Origin: an uncultured Collinsella sp.
Lineage (GTDB): Bacteria > Actinomycetota > Coriobacteriia > Coriobacteriales > Coriobacteriaceae
Assembly: GCA_958415525.1 (NCBI GenBank)
Contig: CATYZE010000001.1
Span: 124,001-188,000 of the forward strand
Direction of reading: 5' to 3'
DNA: 64,000 nucleotides
Below the pieces are notes generated by a model. That model was not told where the DNA came from, did not search any database, and worked only from the letters and a program-made list of their open reading frames with translations. Positions 42,061-51,836 of the stretch are shown here, one piece after another. Position numbers and translations under genes: made by a program. Each line of letters opens with the position of its first letter. The first letter of the stretch is position 1.

Positions 42061-45000
42061 ATGGATCTTTCGACTTTGATGCCGCAACAGCTGCAAGTTG
42101 TCAAAACGCTCGACCGCCCGCTGTTTGTCTCGGCGGGCGCCGGTTCGGGCAAGACCTTCACCCTCACGCGCCGTATCGTCTACGCACTCTCGCCCGAATC
42201 CGGTCCGTTCGTTGAGCATCTGGACCAGGTGCTCGCCATTACTTTTACCAAGGACGCCGCGGCCGAGATCCGCGACCGCGTGCGCCGTGCGCTTATCGAA
42301 GAGGGCATGGACGAGGAAGCCCTGACGGTTGACGATGCCTGGATTTCGACCATCCACGGCATGTGTTCGCGTATCCTGCGCGCGCATGCGCTGGAGCTGG
42401 GCATCGACCCCGAATTTACGGTGCTCACCGATACCGATGAGCTCATGGACCAGGCTGTCGAGCATGTGCTGGGCCGTGCGACGGTGCCCGACGCCGCTCC
42501 CGAGCTCGCTGCTTCGCTCAAAGCCCTCTATGCCTGGTATCCCATGGCGGGCGAGGGCGGTCCCTTTGGTGGCGGCACCACCATCAAGGGCTTGGTGCGC
42601 GACCTGCTGGAGCTGTCCAGCCAGCTGCCGGGTGGTATGGACGACGTGTGCGTGCTTCGCGGATGCTCCGATACCTCGGCACTTGCCGATGCCTATCGTG
42701 CGGCGCTCGGCGCGAGCAAGGCCGCGACCGAGAAGGCGCAGGTGGCGCTCGATGCCATCGACGCGTTCGAGGCGAGCGACAAGACCATGGCGGATGTGGC
42801 GCGGCTCATGATGTCGTGCGGCATGCCGCGTGCGAGCAAGATGTTCCCCAAGGAGAATGTCGAGCTGCTCAAGGCAGAGGCTGCCGACACGTTTGTCAAC
42901 ATTGTGCTGGCTTGCGGCGATCAGGCGCTCGATGCGCTGACGGGGCTCGCCCGTGCTGTAGAGGCAGAGTACATCGCGCTCAAGGCCGACCAGTCCGCGC
43001 TCGATAACAACGATCTGCTGCGCATGGCATACGAGGCGCTGCGCGATTATCCCGCCATCCGAGCTGCCTACGAGGGCCGCTTTAAGATGGTCATGATCGA
43101 TGAGTTCCAGGACACCGACCAGATGCAGGTCGATCTGATTCGCTACCTGACGGGTGCGGGCGAGCGTGCGCTGTGCACGGTGGGCGACGCGCAGCAGTCG
43201 ATCTATCGCTTCCGTGGTGCCGAGGTCGAGGTCTTCCGCCGCCAGGAGCGCAAGGTGGGCGCTTCGGGCGCGGCGGTAGCTGCCGGAACCCCGGGCTCCG
43301 TCCTCGCTGCGTCCGGGGCATCCGCCGGCGAGCTCGTCAAACTCGTGCGCAACTTCCGCAGTCACGATGAGGTGCTGCGCTACGTAGCCCGCGTCTTTGA
43401 TGGTGACGACGGTGGCCTCATGCAGGGGTTCTTGGATCTTGAGCCGAGCGATGAGCGCGAAGACAAGCTCGAGGCAGAGGCGTCGCGTCGGCAGGCGCTG
43501 CTCGTTGCCGGCGGCAGTACGCAGGAGCGCACGCAGGCTAAGGCCCGTGCAATTGCCGAGCGGTTCCATGCACTCGTCAAGGCGGGGCAGCCTCAGGGCG
43601 ATATGGTGTTGCTGCTGGGCCGCATGACCAATGCCGACGTCTATGCCCAGGCGTTCCGCGACCAGGGGCTCGACTGCGTCATCGCGGGCGGTTCGGTCTT
43701 CGCTCAGGCCGCCGAGGTCCAGACGGTGCGTGCCCTGGTGTGCGCGCTTGCCAACCCGGCCGATACGGCGCAGGGCCTTATGCCGCTGCTGGCCTCGCCG
43801 ATGTTTGCGCTCGGCGCTCAGGAATTCCTGGCGCTGGCGACCAAGCTGGACGACCAGACGGGGGAGACCTCGCGCCGCAACATCGACGCGGGCATCATGA
43901 GCGATTGCGACGTGCCGGGGCTGCGGGATCTGCCGCTGCTGACGCGCGCCCGCGAGGTACTGCGCTATGCGCTTCGTCGCGTGGGGCGCGATTCGTTCGC
44001 GGCGATCGCGCGCGATGTGGTCAACGCTTCGGGCTGGTTTGTGCGCCTGGCAAAGCGCGGCCCCGAGGGCAAGGCGATTGCCGCCAACGTGCTCAAGGCG
44101 CTCGATGCCGTTGCCGAGGCGGAGGCCGAGCTCGGTAACTCGCCTCGCTCCATTGCGCTCGCCTTCGACCGCTTCTTGGCGGACAAGGAGGCGCCGGGCG
44201 CGCTTAACGAGGAAGGCGGCGGCGCGGTGCGCATCATGACGGTGCATGCGTCCAAGGGTCTGGAGTATCCGGTCGTCGCGGTCTCCGAATGCTTCGGCGT
44301 GCGCAAGTCGTCTGGAGCTGCCCAGATGGGGCGTGTCGAGGGCGGTGCACAGGTTGTGGCGCTGCCGGCGCGCTTCGATGGCGTCAAGCTCGCCGATGGG
44401 ACCTTCGTGAAGGGCGATGACGTCAAAAAGCAGTTTGAGCACGCGTTTAAGGGCAAGGGCACGTCACTGTGGTTGTCGCCGGAGCTCATGGACGACGTCT
44501 GTGCGACGGGTTCTCCTGCCGAGGCATTTGTTCGTCTGCGTAACGACGATTTGCAGCTTTCGCTTGAGGAGCGGGCGCGTTTGCTCTACGTCGCCATGAC
44601 GCGTGCACGCGAGCTGGTGATTTTGGCGATGGACGTCGCCGTGGGCCGCGGTAAGGCGCCAGCGCCGGCCTTTGATGTCGAGTCCGACCTGACCTATGAT
44701 GTGCTGCGCCGCATTCTGCCTGGCCAGGGCTTGGGTATGCCGCACCTCGATGCCGACCGCTTGGTGTTCGACAACTCCCAGCCGGGCGACTACGAGCTCA
44801 TCTCGCTGGCGAACTTTGCCTTCGGCGAGCGGTCGTTTGAGGCCAATGCTTCTCTGGATGCCGAGGGCAAACTCGTTCGTGGTGATGTGGAGGCGGAGGG
44901 CGCCGATGCTGATGAACGCGCTGCCGTTCCCGGTCCTGCCGACCCCGAGCCCGATGCGTTTGATCTCGTGTATCCTCAGGCGGTGGGCGTGCGCATGGGC

Positions 45001-45714
45001 ACCTGCCCGTATCCGACGCGCGACTCGTACAGCTATTCGTCGATTGCCGCGGCGCTTCATGCCGAGGCAGAGGACCATGCGGCCGAGGCGCGCGTGCCCA
45101 TGGACGAGGCAGGCGATGACGCGGAGTCGGATGGGTCCGAGATGACGGATGCGGACGTGGCTGCTGTCGAGCCCGGCGGCAATCCCATGGCGCTGGGCTC
45201 GGCCTTCCATGCCGCCTGCCAGTGGCTCATCGAGATGGGTGCTGACGAATTGCCTGTCGAGCGCGCCGATGCATTGACGCGCCTGTGGTGCCTGACGCCG
45301 GAGCAGCGCGAACGCTTCGACGTTGCCCTGGACCGCTGGCTCAAGTCGGCGGTCCGTGCCGAGCTGCTTGCCTGGCCGTGCATCCGTGCCGAGGTGCCGT
45401 TCTTTTCGCTGGGCTGCGAGGACGAGGACATCGCTCGCTACGGTGCCTATGCCGAAGGCGCCATCGATGCACTGGCGACGAACCCGGCCGATCCGTCACG
45501 CGCGCTGGTCATCGACTACAAGACGGGCGGCACACCGGACGAGACGCCGGAACAGCTGCAGGAGAAGCACGCCCTGCAGGCGCGCGTCTACGCTGATGTT
45601 CTGCACAAGGCGGGCTTTGAGGCCGTGACCGTTAAGTTCGTCCGCGTGGAGCAGCCGGATCCAACCATCTTCGTCGAACCCGCCGAACCTCAAGTGGTCA
45701 CCTACAACCTCTAG
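42061..45714 (+). CDS. addA: AddA helicase-nuclease subunit
   Basis: 1217 residues. Superfamily 1A helicase: Walker A SAGAGSGKT with Lys31, Walker B MIDEFQDTD, motif III VGDAQQSIYRFRGA, TVHASKGLEYPVV and LLYVAMTRARE. The C-terminal RecB-type nuclease has VPFF, EGAIDAL and LVIDYKTGG. With AddB it unwinds and degrades broken DNA ends to start recombination. AAGGAGGG lies 11 nt ahead of ATG 42061, within the end of addB, so the two are translationally close. Ends before a 23-bp hairpin. Confidence 0.93.
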   Translation: MDLSTLMPQQLQVVKTLDRPLFVSAGAGSGKTFTLTRRIVYALSPESGPFVEHLDQVLAITFTKDAAAEIRDRVRRALIEEGMDEEALTVDDAWISTIHGMCSRILRAHALELGIDPEFTVLTDTDELMDQAVEHVLGRATVPDAAPELAASLKALYAWYPMAGEGGPFGGGTTIKGLVRDLLELSSQLPGGMDDVCVLRGCSDTSALADAYRAALGASKAATEKAQVALDAIDAFEASDKTMADVARLMMSCGMPRASKMFPKENVELLKAEAADTFVNIVLACGDQALDALTGLARAVEAEYIALKADQSALDNNDLLRMAYEALRDYPAIRAAYEGRFKMVMIDEFQDTDQMQVDLIRYLTGAGERALCTVGDAQQSIYRFRGAEVEVFRRQERKVGASGAAVAAGTPGSVLAASGASAGELVKLVRNFRSHDEVLRYVARVFDGDDGGLMQGFLDLEPSDEREDKLEAEASRRQALLVAGGSTQERTQAKARAIAERFHALVKAGQPQGDMVLLLGRMTNADVYAQAFRDQGLDCVIAGGSVFAQAAEVQTVRALVCALANPADTAQGLMPLLASPMFALGAQEFLALATKLDDQTGETSRRNIDAGIMSDCDVPGLRDLPLLTRAREVLRYALRRVGRDSFAAIARDVVNASGWFVRLAKRGPEGKAIAANVLKALDAVAEAEAELGNSPRSIALAFDRFLADKEAPGALNEEGGGAVRIMTVHASKGLEYPVVAVSECFGVRKSSGAAQMGRVEGGAQVVALPARFDGVKLADGTFVKGDDVKKQFEHAFKGKGTSLWLSPELMDDVCATGSPAEAFVRLRNDDLQLSLEERARLLYVAMTRARELVILAMDVAVGRGKAPAPAFDVESDLTYDVLRRILPGQGLGMPHLDADRLVFDNSQPGDYELISLANFAFGERSFEANASLDAEGKLVRGDVEAEGADADERAAVPGPADPEPDAFDLVYPQAVGVRMGTCPYPTRDSYSYSSIAAALHAEAEDHAAEARVPMDEAGDDAESDGSEMTDADVAAVEPGGNPMALGSAFHAACQWLIEMGADELPVERADALTRLWCLTPEQRERFDVALDRWLKSAVRAELLAWPCIRAEVPFFSLGCEDEDIARYGAYAEGAIDALATNPADPSRALVIDYKTGGTPDETPEQLQEKHALQARVYADVLHKAGFEAVTVKFVRVEQPDPTIFVEPAEPQVVTYNL

Positions 45715-45725
45715 CCCTCAATAAC

Positions 45726-45788
45726 TTGCGGTGGAATACGGACTGTTTTGGCCAAAAAAGCCGCCAAACAGTCCGTATTTCACCGCAA
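45726..45788. repeat. 23-bp inverted repeat after addA
   Basis: The left arm (45726-45748, starting TTGCGGTGG) is repeated in reverse complement at 45766-45788 with one mismatch; the loop holds CCAAAAAAGCC. It may end the addAB transcript, but no T-run follows the stem. Confidence 0.85.
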
Positions 45789-45849
45789 CGCATGGGAGAG
45801 CCTGGGGCGGTACAATGGCTCGAACGGTTCAAACGAATAAGGAGCCATC

Positions 45850-46359
45850 ATGCAGCTCACCAAAACGCTTAAGGTGACGCCGGAGGAGCTTTTTGACGCT
45901 CTGGCGGGGTCCATCATGCAGGATATCGAGAACGCCACGGGCAAGCGTCCCAGCCGCAACAAGCTCAACGGCTATAAGTACGAGAAGCGCGCCCAGTCCG
46001 CAAAAGGCAAGGCCAAGGGCACGGCGATCAAGGTTAAGATTAAGCACTTTGACTACCCGTGTCTCTATGAGGTCCGTTTTCAGTATGTGGCGGGCATCAA
46101 TACCATGCGCTATGAGGCTGCACCTGCTGGCGATGGTGCCTGCGAGCTCACCTATACCGAGGATTTTCAGGGTGTGGGTGGCAACACGTCTGGCACGCGC
46201 GGCAAGCTCGGCCTCTTCTTCTATGAGCGCAAGCTCAAGAGCCATGCCAACCAGACGATTGATCAAATCGTCAAATACATCGAGGGTGAGCGCCGCGTAA
46301 AGGCTAATCCCGCCTTCGCCGATGATACTGCCGAAAACGCTTCGGATGTATCCCATTGA
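45850..46359 (+). CDS. DUF3284-family protein
   Basis: 169 residues, soluble, basic in the middle (KYEKRAQSAKGKAKG). The pattern (TLKVTPEELFDAL at the start, YEVRFQYVAG, YTEDFQG, SHANQTIDQIVKYIE at the end) fits DUF3284, a START-like small fold often near PTS genes in Firmicutes. The function is unknown. AAGGAG lies 5 nt ahead of ATG 45850. Monocistronic between addA and an AT-rich MFS gene. Confidence 0.75.
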   Translation: MQLTKTLKVTPEELFDALAGSIMQDIENATGKRPSRNKLNGYKYEKRAQSAKGKAKGTAIKVKIKHFDYPCLYEVRFQYVAGINTMRYEAAPAGDGACELTYTEDFQGVGGNTSGTRGKLGLFFYERKLKSHANQTIDQIVKYIEGERRVKANPAFADDTAENASDVSH

Positions 46360-46462
46360 TACCCTGTGCAAAAGCTTTACCGATCTTCACATCAACTGTA
46401 AACACTTCAGGCTTCGAGTCAGTAGCGAACGGCCCGACAAAATTAGTTGATGGAAGTGCCAA

Positions 46463-47662
46463 ATGAATAAGAATGCCACTGCGCAGCTGCACATCTATTC
46501 CGCCTTTTTCGTTCTTGCGGGATTTGTTTTAAATCGGGGAGTGTTTCTACTTTTCCTTGCGGATAAAGGAATGTCTGTCACGGGAATCGCGCTTTATCAA
46601 GCCCTGTACAACATTGCAACGGTCGCCCTCGAGCTACCAACAGGGCTGGTAGGCGATTTCTTTGGAAAGAAGTTCTCGATTCAAGTGGGCGTTCTGCTTC
46701 TTTTCTTCCATACGGCTGGCATGCTGTTGCTCTCAGGTCCCTTTCTTGTCGTACTTTCCCTCGTTGAGGCACTCGCCTACTCCCTTCAATCGGGATCCGA
46801 ACAAGCACTTTTATATGAAATTGCCCGGAATGCCGGTCAAGGAGAGCACTTCCTCACCATCAATGCTCGGCTGCTTGCCGCGCAATCAATCGCTACGGGA
46901 ATGGCAATTGTGCTCGGATCTTTCATTGCCCAAGTATCTTGGAGCGCCCTCTACGTATGTGTCTCCGTTTTCTATCTCCTGCAGCTTTTCCTTCTGTATC
47001 CCATTGAGAGGACGGAAACGACCCGTTCTGAAAGCTCTGAAAAGGGAAGGTTTGACGCAGCCAAAATCTTCAGATGCGAAACCTGGCGTGTTGGAGAATC
47101 CGCTTTTGCGGTGTTGCTTCTTCTAATCGGCACAAGCATGCTCGATGGATTCTATGGGAGTTATTACAACTTGAATCAGTTGGTATTCGACGCATTTGAT
47201 GCTCCCGTCTCCATAATAGGAATCTTTTTCGGTGCATCCTATGCAGTAAATGCGACGGCCTACATTGCAGCAGATTTCTTCTCATCGCGTTTCGGGAAAA
47301 GAAATACCATGCTCGGCTCGATGCTAATCGAGGCTGGCCTTTTCATGATTCTTCCGTGGTTCGCTTCAAATCCGCTGTGTTTGTTTGGCCTTAGCATGGT
47401 GCTTTGTTTTCTCCCAGAAGTGGTGTACATCACTTCGGAAAACTTAATCCAAGACGCGATAGCGGACGATCTCCGCGCGACGATCCTTTCCGTCGCGTCT
47501 CTGGTAAGGGCTCTCTTTTCCGCAATGTTTTTCTCCATATTTGGACATGTGTTGGGGTTATATCCCATTCAGATAGCGCTCGGTATTATTGGTGCAATCG
47601 CGATAGCAATTACCGCCGTTGTTTCATTAAAAATGGTAGAAATACAGGTCTCCAAGAATTGA
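46463..47662 (+). CDS. MFS transporter (probably acquired)
   Basis: 399 residues with about twelve hydrophobic helices. The loop between helices 2 and 3 has the MFS motif A form GLVGDFFGKKFS, and a matching AADFFSSRFGKRN occurs in the second half. The substrate is unknown; overall it resembles small drug or metabolite exporters. Base composition is visibly AT-richer than all neighbours, with many A/T-ending codons and ATA/TTA-like usage, a sign of horizontal transfer. GGAAG lies 6 nt ahead of ATG 46463. The 239-nt gap after it has no recognisable gene. Confidence 0.8.
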   Translation: MNKNATAQLHIYSAFFVLAGFVLNRGVFLLFLADKGMSVTGIALYQALYNIATVALELPTGLVGDFFGKKFSIQVGVLLLFFHTAGMLLLSGPFLVVLSLVEALAYSLQSGSEQALLYEIARNAGQGEHFLTINARLLAAQSIATGMAIVLGSFIAQVSWSALYVCVSVFYLLQLFLLYPIERTETTRSESSEKGRFDAAKIFRCETWRVGESAFAVLLLLIGTSMLDGFYGSYYNLNQLVFDAFDAPVSIIGIFFGASYAVNATAYIAADFFSSRFGKRNTMLGSMLIEAGLFMILPWFASNPLCLFGLSMVLCFLPEVVYITSENLIQDAIADDLRATILSVASLVRALFSAMFFSIFGHVLGLYPIQIALGIIGAIAIAITAVVSLKMVEIQVSKN

Positions 47663-47901
47663 TATATCGATTGACGAGCTATCCGAAGCGTCGAGCCTTC
47701 TTGATGGACATGACTATTCGTCACAAATCATTCCGCGCATCGCCGGGGTTCCAGTAATACTCGATATATCTGGATGCCCTCATTCCCCTTTTGAAGGTCC
47801 CAAAAAGACTACCCGTGTGGGTTTGGCTAGGTTCGGGTGCCGTCCGCGCCGTGCGGTAAAATCGTTCAGTCAGAACACGAACCCGCATCGGAGCTCATCA
47901 C

Positions 47902-50900
47902 ATGGCATTCGTCCATCTGCACAACCACACTGTCTTCTCCATGCTCGACGGCGCAACCCGTATCCAGGATATGGTCAATCGCGCTGTTGAGCTGGGCATG
48001 CCCGCCGTGGCCATTACCGACCACGGCTACATGTACGGCGTGCCAGACCTGGCGCTGGCCTGCGACGCCGTCAACCACAACACGCCCGAGTACAAAACCT
48101 GGAGCCACGACAAGGCCTTCTTGGAAAAGGACCGCCGCGACGAGCTGGTGGAGCCCGACGCCGAGGCAAATCCGCGCGAGCATGCCCAGTACGTAAAAGA
48201 TATGGCCATGTGGGACGAGAAGGGCAACATCGACGAGCTCAAGCCGCCGCTGGTCATCAAGCCCATCTTTGGCTGCGAGGTCTACTTTACGCCGGACGAG
48301 ACGCTCGCCCGCGATCACAAGCCCGAGCTCTACCACATGATCCTTCTGGCCAAGGACCAGGAGGGCTACGTCAATCTGATGCAGACGGTCTCCGAGGCCG
48401 CCGTGCAGGGTTTTTACTACAAGCCGCGTGTGACGCTCGACAACCTGCGCCGCCATGCCAAGGGCATGATCTGCACCAGTGCCTGCATCGCAGGCATCAT
48501 CCCCAAGTACATCGACCGCGGTGACATGGAGGGCGCCATCAAGTGGGCTGAGACCTTCCGTGACACCTTCGACCCCGGCGACTTTTATATCGAGATCCAG
48601 GAACACGGCATCACTACCGACAACGGCCTGACCGACGAGCAGATGGACCGCACGCTCATCGATATCGCCAAACAGGTGGGCGTTAAGGTCATCGCCACCA
48701 ACGACTTCCACTACCTGCGCCGCGAGGACGCGCCGGTGCAGGATGTCATCATGTGCATCGGCATGAACGCCAAGGTCGACGACCCCAACCGCATGCGCAT
48801 GACCGGCTCGGAGTTTTACATGAAGACCGAGGAGGAGATGCGGGCGATGTTCCCGTATTGCCCCGAGGCCTGCGACAACACGCTCGAGATCGCCGACAAG
48901 TGCTACGTCGAGCTCGACTGGGACTCCATCATCCTGCCGCGCTTCCCGTTGCTCGACCCCGGCGAGACGCACGAGAGCCAGTTCCGCCGCGAGTGCGAGA
49001 AGGGCCTGCGCCAGCACTACGGTGACGACTGGGCCACGCGCGAGATCGGCGGCGTCAACATCAAAGAGCGCTTTGAGTACGAATACAAGGTCATCTGCGA
49101 CAAGGGCTTTGCCGCCTACTTCTTGATCGTTGCCGAGTACGTGCAATGGGCAAAGGACAACGGCATCGGCGTCGGTCCCGGCCGTGGCTCGGCCGCCGGC
49201 GCTATCGTCGCCTACGCCATGAACATCACCGCGTTCGACCCGCTCGAGAACGGCCTGATGTTCGAGAGGTTCCTGTCCCCGCAACGTACCGAGATGCCCG
49301 ATATCGATATGGACTTCGACGATGAGCGGCGCCTCGAGGTCGTGGAGCACGTTCGCCAGCTCTACGGCCCCGAGAAGGTCACCCACGTCATCACCTACTC
49401 GACCATTAAGGCCAAGCAGGCTATCAACGACGCCGCGCGTGTTCTGGACTATCCGGTCTACATGGGCCAGCGCCTGTCCAAGATGGTCTCGAGCGACCCC
49501 AAGGTCAAACTCAAGCAGGTGCTCGACAAACAACCCGGCAAAGAGGACCTTTTTAACCCCGATTTTGCCGAGGCCTATAAAAAGGACGACGACGCCCGCC
49601 GCATCATCGACACGGCGCTCTCGATCGAGGGCCTCACCCGTGGCGAGGGCGTGCACGCGTGCGCCGTTCTGATCTGCCGCGACCCCGTCAACGAGCACGT
49701 GCCCACCAAGCTCGATACGAAGGGCGGCGTCGAGATTACCCAGTACGAGGGCCATACCGTCGCCGACATGGGCCTGCTCAAGATGGACTTCCTGGGCCTG
49801 CGTACGCTGACGGTTATCTCCAAAGCCAAGGCAAACATCAAAAAGAACTTCGGCATCGACATCAAAGAGGAAGAGATTCCCTTTGACGACCCCGAGATCT
49901 TTAAGCTCATGGGCTCCGGCCATACCGCCGGCGTCTTCCAGGTCGAGTCCGCCGGCATGACCGCCACGATCAAGAACATGAAGCCCACCGAGTACAAGCA
50001 CGTCGTGGCATTGATCGCTCTGTACCGCCCGGGCCCGCTGGGCGCCGGCATGGTCTCGTCCTACATCAACCGTATGAACGGCAAGGAGCCGGCGGTCTCC
50101 TACGACGACCGTCTGGACGACATCCTGGGCGAAACCTACGGCACCATGGTCTACCAGGAGCAGGTTATGCTCATCTCCGTCGAGATGTGCGGCTTCTCCA
50201 AGGGCGAATCGGACTCGCGTATCCGTAAGCCCGTGGCTAAGAAGAAGATTAAGCTGCTCACATCGACGGTGCTGCACTGGGAGGATGGCTCGGACGAGAC
50301 CACCTACGACCACTGGATGAACGGCGCTATCAAGAACAACTACACGCGCGAGGTCGCTCAGAAGATTTGGGACGATGTTCTCGAGTTCGCGTCCTACGCC
50401 TTCAACAAGTCGCACTCCGCCGGCTACGCCATCCTGGTTATGCAGACGGCGTGGCTCAAGGCACACTATCCGCACGAGTACATGGCGGCCGTTCTGACGT
50501 CCTACACGGGCAAGACCGACAAGATCGTGCACTACGTCTCGGCATGCCGTCACGACGGCATCCCCGTGCTGTCGCCAGATGTCAACGAGTCCGGTACCGA
50601 GTTCACGGCTACCAAGGAAGGCGTGCGCTTTGGTCTGGCCGGCATCCGCGGCGTGGGTACCGGCGTGGCGCAGGCGATTATCGCCGAGCGCGAGGCGGGC
50701 GGCCCGTTTAAGACGCTGCACGACTTTGTCGAGCGTGTGGATTCGAGCCAGGCCAACCGTCGCGTGATCGAATCGCTGATCAAGGCAGGCGCCTTCGACT
50801 CCACGGGCTATCCGCGTCGCCAGATGATGCACTTTGTGGACAAGAACAACCCCGAGAACATTATCGACGCCGCGGTGAAGCGCCAGAAGGATCGTGCGAG

Positions 50901-51705
50901 CGGCCAGACGTCGTTCTTCGACATGTTTGGCGACGTTGAGGGCTCGGGCTTCGAGGTCAGCGTGCCCGATCCGGACGGCCAGGAGTGGGACCGTCACCTC
51001 AAGCTGAGCCAGGAGAAAGAGGTTCTGGGCATCTATGTTTCGGACCACCCGCTGCGCCCGTTTGAGTATGCGCTCGCCAAGGCGCGCGACTTTTCGTTCT
51101 CGCAGATCGACACCGGCTACGAAGTTCAGAATCCTACGGGCGGCACCATCAACCAGGAGATTCCCGAGGGCAAAGCGCTGTGGTGGGCCGGCATGGTCTC
51201 GAGCGTGTCCAAGCGCGTGACCAAAAACGGCGACCCCATGGGCATCGTGCAGCTCGAGGACATGGAAGGCGAGGCCACGGTCGTGGTGTTCCCCAAGACC
51301 TACAAGGAGGCCGAGGGGTATCTGTACGGTGAGGTCGATCCCGAGACCGGCGCGCAGCTGTCCGACGCCTTTGTGCGCATCAAGGGCAAGCTCGAGCGCT
51401 CGGACCGCGGTGACCAGATCATCGCGCAGGAGATCGTGCCGCTGGAGCTCAACGAGGAGAGCAACAAGCCCAAGGTGTTTGAGGTCATGGTGCCCAACAG
51501 CCGCTTTAGCCAGGGCAATATGGCGCGCTTGGCCACGGTGCTTACCGCCAACCCGGGCGGTGACCGCGTGGAGATCTTTATCGAGCAGGTGGACGGGCGC
51601 GTGCTACGTGCCGAGGTGCCGGCCAAGGTCAACGCGCGCTCGATTCCGCTGCTGGCCGAGGCAAAGGCCATTGTGGGTAATCAGGGCAGAGTAACGGTGA
51701 TCTAA
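47902..51705 (+). CDS. dnaE: DNA polymerase III alpha subunit
   Basis: 1267 residues. N-terminal PHP domain (HLHNHTVFSMLDG, ITDHGYMYG), the polymerase active site with Asp467 and Asp469 in PDIDMDFDD, GPGRGSAAG as part of the palm, YRPGPLGAGM, a helix-hairpin-helix region (RFGLAGIRGVG) and a C-terminal OB fold. Replicative polymerase acting with the beta clamp. No 3'-5' exonuclease domain is present, as expected of DnaE. GGAG is 8 nt ahead of ATG 47902. The long minus-strand frames here are codon-bias shadows. Confidence 0.97.
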   Translation: MAFVHLHNHTVFSMLDGATRIQDMVNRAVELGMPAVAITDHGYMYGVPDLALACDAVNHNTPEYKTWSHDKAFLEKDRRDELVEPDAEANPREHAQYVKDMAMWDEKGNIDELKPPLVIKPIFGCEVYFTPDETLARDHKPELYHMILLAKDQEGYVNLMQTVSEAAVQGFYYKPRVTLDNLRRHAKGMICTSACIAGIIPKYIDRGDMEGAIKWAETFRDTFDPGDFYIEIQEHGITTDNGLTDEQMDRTLIDIAKQVGVKVIATNDFHYLRREDAPVQDVIMCIGMNAKVDDPNRMRMTGSEFYMKTEEEMRAMFPYCPEACDNTLEIADKCYVELDWDSIILPRFPLLDPGETHESQFRRECEKGLRQHYGDDWATREIGGVNIKERFEYEYKVICDKGFAAYFLIVAEYVQWAKDNGIGVGPGRGSAAGAIVAYAMNITAFDPLENGLMFERFLSPQRTEMPDIDMDFDDERRLEVVEHVRQLYGPEKVTHVITYSTIKAKQAINDAARVLDYPVYMGQRLSKMVSSDPKVKLKQVLDKQPGKEDLFNPDFAEAYKKDDDARRIIDTALSIEGLTRGEGVHACAVLICRDPVNEHVPTKLDTKGGVEITQYEGHTVADMGLLKMDFLGLRTLTVISKAKANIKKNFGIDIKEEEIPFDDPEIFKLMGSGHTAGVFQVESAGMTATIKNMKPTEYKHVVALIALYRPGPLGAGMVSSYINRMNGKEPAVSYDDRLDDILGETYGTMVYQEQVMLISVEMCGFSKGESDSRIRKPVAKKKIKLLTSTVLHWEDGSDETTYDHWMNGAIKNNYTREVAQKIWDDVLEFASYAFNKSHSAGYAILVMQTAWLKAHYPHEYMAAVLTSYTGKTDKIVHYVSACRHDGIPVLSPDVNESGTEFTATKEGVRFGLAGIRGVGTGVAQAIIAEREAGGPFKTLHDFVERVDSSQANRRVIESLIKAGAFDSTGYPRRQMMHFVDKNNPENIIDAAVKRQKDRASGQTSFFDMFGDVEGSGFEVSVPDPDGQEWDRHLKLSQEKEVLGIYVSDHPLRPFEYALAKARDFSFSQIDTGYEVQNPTGGTINQEIPEGKALWWAGMVSSVSKRVTKNGDPMGIVQLEDMEGEATVVVFPKTYKEAEGYLYGEVDPETGAQLSDAFVRIKGKLERSDRGDQIIAQEIVPLELNEESNKPKVFEVMVPNSRFSQGNMARLATVLTANPGGDRVEIFIEQVDGRVLRAEVPAKVNARSIPLLAEAKAIVGNQGRVTVI

Positions 51706-51706
51706 A

Positions 51707-51812
51707 ATGATTTTTCTGGGACGGGGATTAAAAAATCATTTTGGGTGATGCGTAACGGGCTGCCTTTCTGGGGCGGGGAATGATTTTTTCATCTCCGTCC
51801 CAGAAAAATCAT
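51707..51812. repeat. Pair of 34-nt G-rich-core palindromes, inverted to each other
   Basis: Units at 51707-51740 and 51779-51812 are reverse complements with 32 of 34 matches. Each unit is itself nearly palindromic at its ends (ATGATTTTT / AAAAATCAT) around the core TGGGACGGGG. They fill the dnaE-SNF2 gap. The pair can fold as two small hairpins or one 34-bp stem. Confidence 0.9.
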
Positions 51813-51836
51813 TTGGCGGGTTGATTGGAGGAAGTG

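Noticed and set aside
40243..44442. 1399-residue minus-strand frame
   Set aside because: It lies opposite addB and addA, which have clear helicase and nuclease motifs; the frame is open only because of GC-rich codon bias, and its translation is low-complexity.
47866..51048. 1060-residue minus-strand frame
   Set aside because: Shadow of dnaE; composition is His/Val/Leu-biased with no family motif.
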